DNA of 64,000 bases from Dyadobacter fermentans DSM 18053 (GTDB lineage Bacteria; Bacteroidota; Bacteroidia; Cytophagales; Spirosomataceae): NCBI RefSeq assembly GCF_000023125.1, contig NC_013037.1:5434501-5498500 (forward strand), read 5' to 3'. The position numbers and the translations under genes were made by a program. Positions 17,183 to 24,843 of this stretch are shown here, piece after piece. Positions within the stretch are counted from its first letter, which is position 1. Every line of letters starts with the position of its first letter. The notes beneath the pieces are model-generated. The model saw only the letters and a list, made by a program, of their open reading frames with translations, was not told where the DNA came from and made no database searches.

Positions 17183-17986
17183 ATGAAACTACTGACGCAA
17201 GAAGGACGGCAACGGTTAAACGAAGTCGCCGCCCGATATAATTTGAGTACCGGAACCGTTGAGTCTTTGCTGAACGCTATCATCCGTGGAAACGGCACCA
17301 TGGCGCAGTTCAATTTGCAGGAGCTGGGCGGACAGGGGCAATGGATGAAAGGCGGTATGACGATGGTCGGGGATATGTTCAATCATTCGCTTCGGACGAC
17401 GGTCGAACAGGTGGCTAACGAACTTGCAGAGCTCGCGGCGACAACGGTACTGTTCGAAGAACGGGACGACGACATGCATAAGGGAACGCAGGCAGAAGAC
17501 GATGCCCCAGGTTTGGCGAAGCAAGGGAACGAGGATTTCAGCCGGGCGACCAGCTCGTGGCCGGCCATATTCGGGACACCCACTTCAAGCGGCTCGCAGA
17601 ACAATTTCCGATATGCATATTTTAGGGCGGTTCATAGGCTGGTAGTCGAGGAGAATGGCCAGCGGACGATATATGACACCAAGCATCATCAGATCACCGG
17701 CGTTTCGCAGCAGCAGGGGGCAAACAGTTCCTTCCGCTTTACAAGCCAGGAAGGTGTGGTTGATTTAAATTCATTGGAAAAAGTTTCCGACCCGGAACGG
17801 CAACAGCAACCGACGCCTGAGGTTGCTTATGATGTGACAGCCAATGCGGATTTACGGTCACAGGGCAAGAGCCCAGACGAGATTATTATTGCCACGATTG
17901 AGAAGTTGAATGTGCTTTTTGAGAGAGGGCAGATTACCGAGGAGGAGTTTGCTACAAAAAAGAGGGAATTGCTGGAAAGATTGTAA
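17183..17986 (+). CDS. SHOCT-domain-containing protein
   Basis: The 267-residue cytoplasmic protein lacks a signal peptide. The N-terminus (LNEVAARYNLSTGTVESLLNAI) looks like a helix-turn-helix-like or short helical DNA-binding segment. The middle is of unknown fold (PAIFGTPTSSGSQNNFRYAYF; VVEENGQRTIYDT). The C-terminal ~30 residues (IATIEKLNVLFERGQITEEEFATKKRELL) form a SHOCT motif, a short domain often found at protein termini. It is the only plus-strand gene among the minus-strand lipoprotein paralogues. Function unknown. Confidence 0.8.
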   Translation: MKLLTQEGRQRLNEVAARYNLSTGTVESLLNAIIRGNGTMAQFNLQELGGQGQWMKGGMTMVGDMFNHSLRTTVEQVANELAELAATTVLFEERDDDMHKGTQAEDDAPGLAKQGNEDFSRATSSWPAIFGTPTSSGSQNNFRYAYFRAVHRLVVEENGQRTIYDTKHHQITGVSQQQGANSSFRFTSQEGVVDLNSLEKVSDPERQQQPTPEVAYDVTANADLRSQGKSPDEIIIATIEKLNVLFERGQITEEEFATKKRELLERL

Positions 17987-18005
17987 TGAAATTTAACATG
18001 TGTAA

Positions 18006-18045
18006 GTACGGCCCGCGGGCCGATTTAGCGGGCCGTACGATTTTT
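18006..18045. terminator. Bidirectional terminator
   Basis: GTACGGCCCGC (18006-18016) pairs with GCGGGCCGTAC (18028-18038), followed by a T run on the plus strand and an A/T tract beyond. It separates the SHOCT gene from the convergent lipoprotein gene. Confidence 0.85.
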
Positions 18046-18050
18046 AAAAA

Positions 18051-18878
18051 TTAAAAAGATGGCGTAAAGTATTTTCTGTCGGTTGAAGAGACCGGTACGT
18101 AGCCTTGTGAACTGTATTTCTTCACAATAATATTTGTGGCCTTGCCAGCATAATTCAACTTGTAACTATATGTATATTGAGTAATGGATTCTTGCTGACC
18201 ATTTAAAAGATATTTGTATTCATATATGGATTGAACGAGATTGCTACTGAACTTCCCGAAAATCGGTAAATACTTGCTTACCCCGGCAGGGAGTACGTCC
18301 GGGTTCAAAGGGTGTTTATCGGGGATTGCCATATTGCCGCCATAGCCAAATGTTAGTGCCTTCGTTTTTACATTTTGTGCATTATAGAAAGTTGCTGTGG
18401 CCAAAGATCTGTCCGAATTAGTGGCATTAACCGTATTATATGTAAATACTGTTTGCTCATTAGGCTGATTTTTATTGTACAATCTGGTGAGCTGTCCGTA
18501 GACATCGTATTCATATATGTACGTTTTGTCTGTGACAGTCTCGATACAACGCCCGTTCATATCAAGAGTATATTTGTATTCTGTCGGACTTCCGTTAACA
18601 TACCTTTTCGCTGTAATTAATTGTGGGTTATACGTGAATTGATAGTAAACGTTAGGATAAGTTTCTTGTGATAAAACGCCTGATCCCTGGTAAGACAGGT
18701 CAACCTGACCGTCCTTAATTAACTTACCAACCGCTAATGCGGTCCTTGCATTCTGGTCAGATTCACCTGTTGGCGCTTGCGGAGCCAACTTGATGTCGTT
18801 TTCATTCTGACAAGCGCTAAGCAATCCCGCGAGCAAAATGCCCTTCATTAAAATTGGGGTGTTTTGAAATAGTTTCAT
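18051..18878 (-). CDS. Tandem-family lipoprotein, copy D
   Basis: The 275-residue paralogue has a lipoprotein signal (GILLAGLLSACQNEND) and an AALAVGKLIKDGQVDLSYQGSG-like linker region. The YD-like body includes YIYEYDVYGQLTRLYNKNQP, and the family block is KYLPIFGKFSSNLVQSI. It is closest to copy E at 19210, with which it also shares the upstream region, so these two are the most recent duplicates. Function unknown. Confidence 0.85.
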   Translation of the reverse strand: MKLFQNTPILMKGILLAGLLSACQNENDIKLAPQAPTGESDQNARTALAVGKLIKDGQVDLSYQGSGVLSQETYPNVYYQFTYNPQLITAKRYVNGSPTEYKYTLDMNGRCIETVTDKTYIYEYDVYGQLTRLYNKNQPNEQTVFTYNTVNATNSDRSLATATFYNAQNVKTKALTFGYGGNMAIPDKHPLNPDVLPAGVSKYLPIFGKFSSNLVQSIYEYKYLLNGQQESITQYTYSYKLNYAGKATNIIVKKYSSQGYVPVSSTDRKYFTPSF

Positions 18879-19171
18879 AAACTCTTCCTGTTTAAGTGTG
18901 AATAATATAATTAAATTGATTTAAACCGCTCCAAACTTAGGTGTGCTTTGTCACAGCGTGAAATTCAATGGGTGAAAGGTATCTCCTAAATAGTCTGCGG
19001 TAAAAATCTGATTGGACACAGGTTAATTTTGGCGAGACTTATCTTCACTTTCTTTGTAACATTTGCTTATCTGCCGTGAAATTGGTGCGCTATAATTCGA
19101 TGTAGCGTTTTTGTTAAATAGCCTTATCGAAGTAGAACTAGGTAAGTTGCATAAGAAATTTACTTCAATTC
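18879..19171 (-). promoter_or_regulatory. Spacer with the conserved promoter of lipoprotein copy D
   Basis: On the minus strand, TAAGTTTG at 18932-18939 lies 54 bp before the ATG. The conserved block AAATTCAATGGGTGAAAG (plus strand, 18961-18978) starts exactly 29 bp from the start of that element, as for copies C and E. The rest of the ~290-bp spacer shows no gene. Confidence 0.6.
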
Positions 19172-19199
19172 AAACGGCCCAGGATTCTCCGGGCCGTTT
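19172..19199 (-). terminator. Terminator of lipoprotein copy E
   Basis: AAACGGCCC (19172-19180) pairs with GGGCCGTTT (19191-19199) with an AGGATTCTCC loop, just past the stop of the gene ending at 19210. Confidence 0.8.
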
Positions 19200-19209
19200 T
19201 CACTTTACA

Positions 19210-20046
19210 TCAGAGAGCCATGTTAGGTATTGTGTACTTCCGATCCGTCGTCGAAACTAATGTACCGTCATATTTCTTGACAGTAACATTCTTCACTTTA
19301 CCAGCGTAATCCAATACATAGGTATGGTAGTAATTGACCGAGGAGACTTTTTGCCCGTTCACAAATTTCTTTTCCGAAGAGCACTGCACAAGATTGCCAC
19401 TGAATTTCCCGAAGATGGGAAGGTATTTGCTGACATATTTGGCAAATACATCCGGGTTCAAAGGGGATTTGTCAGCAATAGGCTGTGTGAGACTGTAATT
19501 AAATTCCAGGACCTTGGTTATTTTGTCGGACGCATCATAAAATGTAACTGCAAACAGCGAGTTGGTGATCCCATTGGCATCTGGCTTATAGGTGAACACG
19601 GCCCGCTCGTTGGGCTGTTGTTGGTTGTAATATCTCGCGAGTTGCCCGTTAGCATCATATTCGTATATGATAGTCTTGTCCCCAACGGTTTGAACGCAGC
19701 GCCCATTGGCATCCAGGGTGTAACTGAATTCTTTGGTTGGGTTTGAGAAGCCGGTCATAAACCTTTTGCCGCTGATCAGCTGCGCCCCGTAGCTAAATTC
19801 ATGGAATGCACCATTGTCGTAAATTTCTTTCGACAATGCGCTTGGCACCTGACTGTTGTAAGTGAGGCTCACATTGCCATCTTTAATTAGCTGACCTACC
19901 GCTTGTGTGGTTTTTGCGTTCCGGTCCGACGCCGTTGTGGGTGTTTGTGGAATAGGTGCATTGTCGTTTACATTCTCACAAGCTCCCAGCATTCCTGCGA
20001 GTAAAAGGCCATTGACCAACATTGCTGCGTTTCGAAATAGTTTCAT
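19210..20046 (-). CDS. Tandem-family lipoprotein, copy E
   Basis: The 278-residue paralogue has a lipoprotein signal (LLLAGMLGACENVND), a TTQAVGQLIKDGNVSLTYN linker and a YD-like body (IIYEYDANGQLARYYNQQQP). The family block is KYLPIFGKFSGNLVQCS. It is the first gene of the minus-strand array and very similar to copy D. Function unknown; the family is exported and probably lipid-anchored. Confidence 0.85.
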   Translation of the reverse strand: MKLFRNAAMLVNGLLLAGMLGACENVNDNAPIPQTPTTASDRNAKTTQAVGQLIKDGNVSLTYNSQVPSALSKEIYDNGAFHEFSYGAQLISGKRFMTGFSNPTKEFSYTLDANGRCVQTVGDKTIIYEYDANGQLARYYNQQQPNERAVFTYKPDANGITNSLFAVTFYDASDKITKVLEFNYSLTQPIADKSPLNPDVFAKYVSKYLPIFGKFSGNLVQCSSEKKFVNGQKVSSVNYYHTYVLDYAGKVKNVTVKKYDGTLVSTTDRKYTIPNMAL

Positions 20047-20090
20047 AATGTACCTTGTTTAAGCGTGAATAAATTGATTTTGAACTGGCT

Positions 20091-20137
20091 TAAACATAGG
20101 AGCGCTTCGAAAAGACACGAAATGCGATGGGCGAAAG
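20091..20137 (-). promoter_or_regulatory. Conserved promoter of lipoprotein copy E
   Basis: On the minus strand, TATGTTTA (20091-20098) lies where the siblings have TAAGTTTG. The conserved block AAATGCGATGGGCGAAAG (plus strand, 20120-20137) starts 29 bp from the start of that element, the same offset as for copies C and D. Confidence 0.55.
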
Positions 20138-20297
20138 GTAAGCCTAAAAGAGTTTTCGGTAGAAACGGCCCCGATGGGGCGTAATGGTTTTAGTGATCCG
20201 GATTTTTGGAAACCACACAACATTTGCGAGTTTTGTTCTGTTTATAGAAGGCTGGCCGGCTACTAGTTTGACAAGGCCACCCGTATTGGTTGCTATC

Positions 20298-21173
20298 ATG
20301 ATTTTCGCTCAGATTTCCAGAATAATAGACCCCATCGCCGTCAAGCTCGACCGCTGGACGGTGGAGGTTTACCGGCTGCTGCCCAACATTTTTATCGCCA
20401 TTCTGATCCTCGTCGTTTTCAGGTTTCTGGCATCGCTGGGCGGTAAGTTCATGGAACGTATTTTGGGCCGCGCCTCCCAGAATATTGCGTTGGTTGGGCT
20501 GATATCCACCATTATCCGCATTTCCATTGTTGCCGCGGGCCTTTTCTTTGCGTTGGGTGTGCTGGGTCTGGATAAAACCGTCACTTCGCTGCTTGCCGGT
20601 GCAGGCGTGCTGGCATTGGCACTCGGCTTTGCTTTCCAGGACCTGACGACCAATTTTATTTCCGGCGCATTCATCGCCATCCAGCGACCGATCCAGGTAG
20701 GCGATGTGATCGAAACGAATGGTTATACGGGCAAAGTGCTGTCCATCGGGCTGCGTTCGGTGAAGCTGGACAACTTCGAGGGGCAGCAGGTGGAGCTGCC
20801 GAGCAAGGATATTTTTCAGAAGCCCATCGTCAATTTCACGCACTCGGGCGAGCGACGTGTACGGATGGAGGGCAGCATTGGCTACAAGGATGACCTCGCA
20901 TTGGTGGAAAGCCTCGCATTGGGGGAAATCAGAAAACTGGAATTCCTCGATCCGTTGAAGGCCGTAGAGCTCAATTTTACCCGTTTCACCGAAAAGAGCA
21001 TTGATTTTGAAATATTCTTCTGGATCAGACAAGACAAAACCGGCCCCGGTCCGGCGAAAAGTGCAGCTATGAAGGTTGTGAAGCGGGTATTTGATGAAAA
21101 CAATATCTCGTTCCCAACGCCTGCCAGGACTCTTGACCTGTTGCCGCCAGCACCAGGAAAGCCTGAAGCTTAG
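20298..21173 (+). CDS. Small-conductance mechanosensitive channel (MscS family)
   Basis: ATG at 20298 (MIFAQISRI) gives 291 residues, the usual length for minimal MscS proteins; the upstream extension to 20184 is not family-like. Two hydrophobic helices (about 25-45 and 65-90) precede the pore-lining helix, with the Gly/Ala-rich TSLLAGAGVLALALGFAFQD. The MscS beta domain (GDVIETNGYTGKVLSIGLRSVKL) and a C-terminal alpha/beta domain follow. It releases solutes on hypo-osmotic shock at the inner membrane. Confidence 0.92.
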   Translation: MIFAQISRIIDPIAVKLDRWTVEVYRLLPNIFIAILILVVFRFLASLGGKFMERILGRASQNIALVGLISTIIRISIVAAGLFFALGVLGLDKTVTSLLAGAGVLALALGFAFQDLTTNFISGAFIAIQRPIQVGDVIETNGYTGKVLSIGLRSVKLDNFEGQQVELPSKDIFQKPIVNFTHSGERRVRMEGSIGYKDDLALVESLALGEIRKLEFLDPLKAVELNFTRFTEKSIDFEIFFWIRQDKTGPGPAKSAAMKVVKRVFDENNISFPTPARTLDLLPPAPGKPEA

Positions 21174-21197
21174 CATCACTATATTTTTCAAGTACAA

Positions 21198-21232
21198 AAA
21201 AGACCCCGCTACGAATCCGCAGCGGGGTCTTT
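21198..21232. terminator. Bidirectional terminator
   Basis: AAAGACCCCGCT (21198-21210 region) pairs with AGCGGGGTCTTT (21221-21232), between the convergent MscS and ahcY genes. Confidence 0.88.
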
Positions 21233-21251
21233 TCAATATCAATCCTAATTA

Positions 21252-22568
21252 TCAATAACGGTAAGTTTCCGCCTTGAATGGTCCTTCCACAGTAACGCCG
21301 ATGTAAGCAGCTTGCTCCTCGGACAGTTTGTCGAGGTTTGCGCCTACGTGTGCGAGGTGCAATGCAGCAACTTTCTCGTCCAGTGCTTTTGGAAGAACGT
21401 ATACTTTCTTCTCGTAAGCAGCCGTGTTGGTCCAAAGCTCGATCTGTGCCAGCGTTTGGTTAGAGAATGAGCAGGACATGACGAACGACGGGTGGCCCAT
21501 TGCGCAGCCCAGGTTTACCAGACGGCCTTCTGCCAGCACGATGATGTCTTTACCTTCCACATTGTAGATATCCACCTGAGGTTTGATCTGCGATTTGGTG
21601 TGGCCGTAAGTCGTGTTCAACCAAGCCATGTCGATTTCATTGTCGAAGTGGCCGATGTTACAAACTACCGCTTTGTCACGCATTTTGAGGAAATGACGGT
21701 CGGTGATGATTTTGTAGTTACCCGTTGCAGTAACGAAGATGTTGGCGCGGTCGGCAGCTTCGTCCATTGTTACTACTTCAAAACCGTCCATTGCAGCCTG
21801 CAATGCGCAGATCGGGTCGATTTCGGTAACGAGTACGCGGCAGCCTGCACCACGGAGTGATTCGGCAGACCCTTTACCTACGTCGCCGTAACCTGCTACT
21901 ACTGCTACTTTGCCAGCCAGCATCAGGTCGGTTGCGCGGCGGATAGAGTCAACCAATGACTCGCGGCAGCCGTATTTGTTATCGAATTTAGACTTTGTAA
22001 CTGAGTCGTTTACGTTAATCGAAGGCAGGTGAAGCGTACCGTTTTTGTAGCGCTCGTACAAGCGGTGAACACCGGTTGTAGTTTCTTCCGAAAGACCTTT
22101 AATGCCGTCGATCAGCTCAGGATATTCGTCGAATACCATGTTGGTAAGATCACCACCATCATCGAGGATCATGTTAAGAGGCTTACGCTCTTCGCCGAAG
22201 AACAAAGTTTGCTCGATACACCAGTTGAATTCCTCTTCGTTCATGCCTTTCCACGCGTAAACCGGGATTCCCGCTGCTGCGATTGCCGCTGCGGCGTGGT
22301 CTTGCGTAGAGAAGATGTTACAAGATGACCAGGTAACTTCCGCACCCAAAGCTGTAAGGGTTTCGATCAGAACGGCTGTCTGGATCGTCATGTGCAAGCA
22401 ACCCGCAACACGCGCACCTGCCAAAGGCTGTGACGGACCGTATTCGGCACGGATCGCCATCAAACCAGGCATTTCAGCTTCTGCCAATGTGATTTCTTTA
22501 CGGCCCCATTCGGCCAGCGAGATGTCTTTTACCTTGTACGGAATGTACGTTTCGGTTGACGTTGCCAT
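21252..22568 (-). CDS. ahcY: Adenosylhomocysteinase
   Basis: The 438-residue enzyme reversibly hydrolyses S-adenosylhomocysteine to adenosine and homocysteine, recycling the product of SAM-dependent methylation. Visible signatures are the N-terminal [20 protein letters not shown], substrate-site segments ([26 protein letters not shown]) and the NAD-binding fold [20 protein letters not shown]. The conserved C-terminal sequence reaches KAETYRY. Length and order fit the family. No SAH riboswitch is evident in the leader. Confidence 0.97.
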   Translation of the reverse strand: MATSTETYIPYKVKDISLAEWGRKEITLAEAEMPGLMAIRAEYGPSQPLAGARVAGCLHMTIQTAVLIETLTALGAEVTWSSCNIFSTQDHAAAAIAAAGIPVYAWKGMNEEEFNWCIEQTLFFGEERKPLNMILDDGGDLTNMVFDEYPELIDGIKGLSEETTTGVHRLYERYKNGTLHLPSINVNDSVTKSKFDNKYGCRESLVDSIRRATDLMLAGKVAVVAGYGDVGKGSAESLRGAGCRVLVTEIDPICALQAAMDGFEVVTMDEAADRANIFVTATGNYKIITDRHFLKMRDKAVVCNIGHFDNEIDMAWLNTTYGHTKSQIKPQVDIYNVEGKDIIVLAEGRLVNLGCAMGHPSFVMSCSFSNQTLAQIELWTNTAAYEKKVYVLPKALDEKVAALHLAHVGANLDKLSEEQAAYIGVTVEGPFKAETYRY

Positions 22569-22603
22569 TATTTTACAGTTTAGTTAATATCTTGATTTTA
22601 CCA

Positions 22604-22611
22604 CAAAACTA
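22604..22611 (-). promoter_or_regulatory. Putative -7 element of ahcY
   Basis: On the minus strand this reads TAGTTTTG, a perfect TAnnTTTG, about 36 bp upstream of the ahcY start codon. A -33 match is not clear. Confidence 0.45.
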
Positions 22612-22791
22612 AGTAGAAAAACCACCGTAGGGAATATTTGCAGATACAAATTCTGATTTGAGCGCCAATTTTGGATATTTTATCTTTCAATGCGCGCATA
22701 TTGCCGCATTATGAAGTGACGGCCCGGTTATTCACCGGTTGGCGGAGATATTTTGTCTGTATGCCAAATCATTACCCCACAGCAGTGCCGT

Positions 22792-22823
22792 TTGTCGACA
22801 ATAGTATGACATTGGTCGACAAT
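22792..22823 (+). promoter_or_regulatory. Two direct repeats of TNGTCGACAAT, 21 bp apart, upstream of the LytS/LytTR operon
   Basis: TTGTCGACAAT (22792-22802) is repeated as TGGTCGACAAT (22813-22823). The 21-bp offset, two helical turns, is the usual geometry of LytTR-domain binding sites. A TATCTTTG at 22858-22865 could be the -7 element, but it lies only 5 bp before the chosen ATG, which needs explaining. A weaker TCGA pair 20 bp apart lies upstream of the next operon. Confidence 0.55.
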
Positions 22824-22869
22824 GCTTTTCAAACCCGGTAATGGCTTTCGAAATATTTATCTTTGTTAC

Positions 22870-23967
22870 ATGCGCCCGGTTTCCCCGATCCTGAATTATA
22901 CCAAACATAAAAGAGTTTTACTGCACATCCTGTTCTGGCTCGCCGTACTAACGATCCTGACGGTCATTTACGGTGCAGGCATGCCCGATTACTGGCTCAC
23001 GATCGGCATCGTGGCAATGTTCATGCCCATTCATATCGGTTATTTCTACCTGATCGCCTACGTGATCATCCCCCGGTATTTCGACCGTAAGAAATATGTG
23101 CAGTTCGTCCTTTTTTTCGTGCTGATCGTCGTCGGTTCGACGCTCGCATTCAGGCTGATGGAAATACTCGTGGCGGACCCGATCATTTACAACGCCGTGA
23201 AAAAGAACGATCCCACGTTCGTCTGGCGGAAGCTCGAAGGGACGTTCCGGCAGCAGCTGGCGAAGCCGACGTACCTGATCAGTGCGTTCGAGCAGACCAA
23301 TATTTTCGTCTGGATCGCATTATCGGTGAAGTTTTTCAAAATGTGGTTCGATCGCAGGCAGGCGGCGATGGAGGCTGAGCTGAATTTTCTCAAAGGCCAG
23401 CTGCACCCGCATTTTTTGTTCAACACACTCAATAACCTGTATGCACTGACCCTCAAACAATCGCCGCAGTCGCCGGGCGTCGTGATGGGCCTGGCGGAGA
23501 TATTGCGGTACATGCTTTACGAGGCCAACACGGAGATCGTGCAGCTCGAAAGGGACATTAGTATTCTCAAAAGTTATATTGAACTTGAAAAGATCAGGTA
23601 CGAAGAGCGGCTGGACATTAATTTCAGCATCAACGGATTAGCGCCTGAATACAAAATTGCGCCGCTGCTGATTTTGCCGCTGGTAGAGAATGCATTCAAG
23701 CACGGCGCAAGCGAGCAGATCGGCCAGGCGTGGATCAATATGGACCTGAGGGTGAAAAACAATGCATTGAAATTCAAAATCTCGAACAGCAAACCCGAGA
23801 CGGCCGTGCAGGACGACCGGCCGCACCACGTGAGCATAGGCCTCGCCAACGTGCGCAAGCGGCTCGAGATCCTGTACCCGGGCGCGCACAACCTGAAAAT
23901 CATGGATGACGAGGACGTGTTTGCCGTGATCCTAGAAATTGACCTGGACAAACGATTGGAAATCTGA
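22870..23967 (+). CDS. LytS/YehU-type sensor histidine kinase
   Basis: ATG at 22870 (MRPVSPILNYTKHKR) is chosen; the frame extends 16 codons upstream across the putative promoter. The 365-residue protein has four membrane helices (about 20-160). A His_kinase domain (PF06580 type) follows, with the phosphoacceptor region LKGQLHPHFLFNTLNNLYAL. The ATPase core has LLILPLVENAFKHG and VSIGLANVRKRLEILYPG. It lies 5 bp before the LytTR regulator. The signal is unknown. Confidence 0.93.
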   Translation: MRPVSPILNYTKHKRVLLHILFWLAVLTILTVIYGAGMPDYWLTIGIVAMFMPIHIGYFYLIAYVIIPRYFDRKKYVQFVLFFVLIVVGSTLAFRLMEILVADPIIYNAVKKNDPTFVWRKLEGTFRQQLAKPTYLISAFEQTNIFVWIALSVKFFKMWFDRRQAAMEAELNFLKGQLHPHFLFNTLNNLYALTLKQSPQSPGVVMGLAEILRYMLYEANTEIVQLERDISILKSYIELEKIRYEERLDINFSINGLAPEYKIAPLLILPLVENAFKHGASEQIGQAWINMDLRVKNNALKFKISNSKPETAVQDDRPHHVSIGLANVRKRLEILYPGAHNLKIMDDEDVFAVILEIDLDKRLEI

Positions 23968-23972
23968 TATTT

Positions 23973-24695
23973 ATGAAATTGAAGGCCATTCTCGTGGACG
24001 ACGAACCCCACGCTATCGAAATACTGGACAACTACCTCGCCAATTTCGCCGAAATTGAAGTCGCTGCGCGCTGCCAGGACGCGATCCAGGCATTTCAGGT
24101 GTTGCAGCAGCAGAAAATCGACCTTATGTTCCTCGACGTGAAAATGCCCGGACTGAAAGGTACCGACCTGCTCCGGAGCCTCAAAAACCCGCCCAAAGTC
24201 GTTTTTACCACCGCTTACCAGGATTACGCCGTCGAGGGCTTCGACCTCAATGCGGTGGATTATTTGCTGAAACCCATTCCCTTCGAGCGTTTCCTGCGCG
24301 CGATGGACAAGGTTTTTACAGGGCTGAACATCACCAACCAATCCGTTTCAGTGGCGCAAAAGGCCGCGCAGGCGACCCAGGATGTGTTTTTGTATTTAAA
24401 AGTTGACCGTAAAATGGTGAAAGTGAACGTCAATGACATTTACTGGATCGAGAGTTTGCGGGATTACATCAAAGTAGTTTTGAAAGACAAGGCCCTCATT
24501 TCAAAACAAAAAATCAGCCTTTTGGAAGAATTGCTTCCCGAAGACGGGTTTATCCGCATTCACCGCTCTTTCATCGTCTCCGTGGACAAGGTCGAAAGCT
24601 ATCATTCGCACAAGCTCGAAATCGACGGAAAGGAGTTGCCCATTGGCCGTAACTTCCGCAACGACTGCCAGCGCCGCTTCAAGCTCTCCTTTTAA
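23973..24695 (+). CDS. LytTR-family response regulator
   Basis: The 240-residue protein has a receiver domain (1-120: AILVDDEPHAIEIL, phosphoacceptor Asp in LMFLDVKMPG, TAYQDYAVEGFDLNAVDYLLKP). A C-terminal LytTR DNA-binding domain follows (about 140-240: FLYLKVDRKMVKVNVNDI, YWIESLRDYIKV, FIRIHRSFIVS). It follows the LytS-type kinase immediately and is its cognate partner. Likely targets are this operon and the one starting at 24844, from the shared paired repeats. Confidence 0.95.
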   Translation: MKLKAILVDDEPHAIEILDNYLANFAEIEVAARCQDAIQAFQVLQQQKIDLMFLDVKMPGLKGTDLLRSLKNPPKVVFTTAYQDYAVEGFDLNAVDYLLKPIPFERFLRAMDKVFTGLNITNQSVSVAQKAAQATQDVFLYLKVDRKMVKVNVNDIYWIESLRDYIKVVLKDKALISKQKISLLEELLPEDGFIRIHRSFIVSVDKVESYHSHKLEIDGKELPIGRNFRNDCQRRFKLSF

Positions 24696-24714
24696 ACGGT
24701 GCTGCAAATGGCGT

Positions 24715-24744
24715 TTGTCGATAAAACCCGCTGTTAATCGACAC
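24715..24744 (+). promoter_or_regulatory. TCGA-centred repeat pair, 20 bp apart, upstream of the beta-helix lipoprotein operon
   Basis: TTGTCGATA (24715-24723) and TAATCGACA (24735-24743 region) repeat the TCGA core of the sites upstream of the LytTR operon, at a 20-bp offset. A TAAAATTG at 24782-24789, one mismatch from the -7 consensus, lies 44 bp from the second core; at the first operon the corresponding distance is 42 bp. Confidence 0.45.
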
Positions 24745-24843
24745 TCGGTTTCATACGCTTCCCCGGCTCGCCAAATCGGTTTAAAATTGCAGCGCCATTG
24801 AGAAATGGAATGTAATTCATTTAAATCATTTGGAATATTAGCC

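Noticed and set aside
20190..21242. 350-codon minus-strand frame over the MscS gene
   Set aside because: Antisense to a well-conserved MscS and reads through the terminator; Cys/His/Arg-rich shadow composition.
22569..22700. Possible SAM or SAH riboswitch before ahcY
   Set aside because: The leader is short and AT-rich with no paired GC-rich stems of the kind those riboswitches need.
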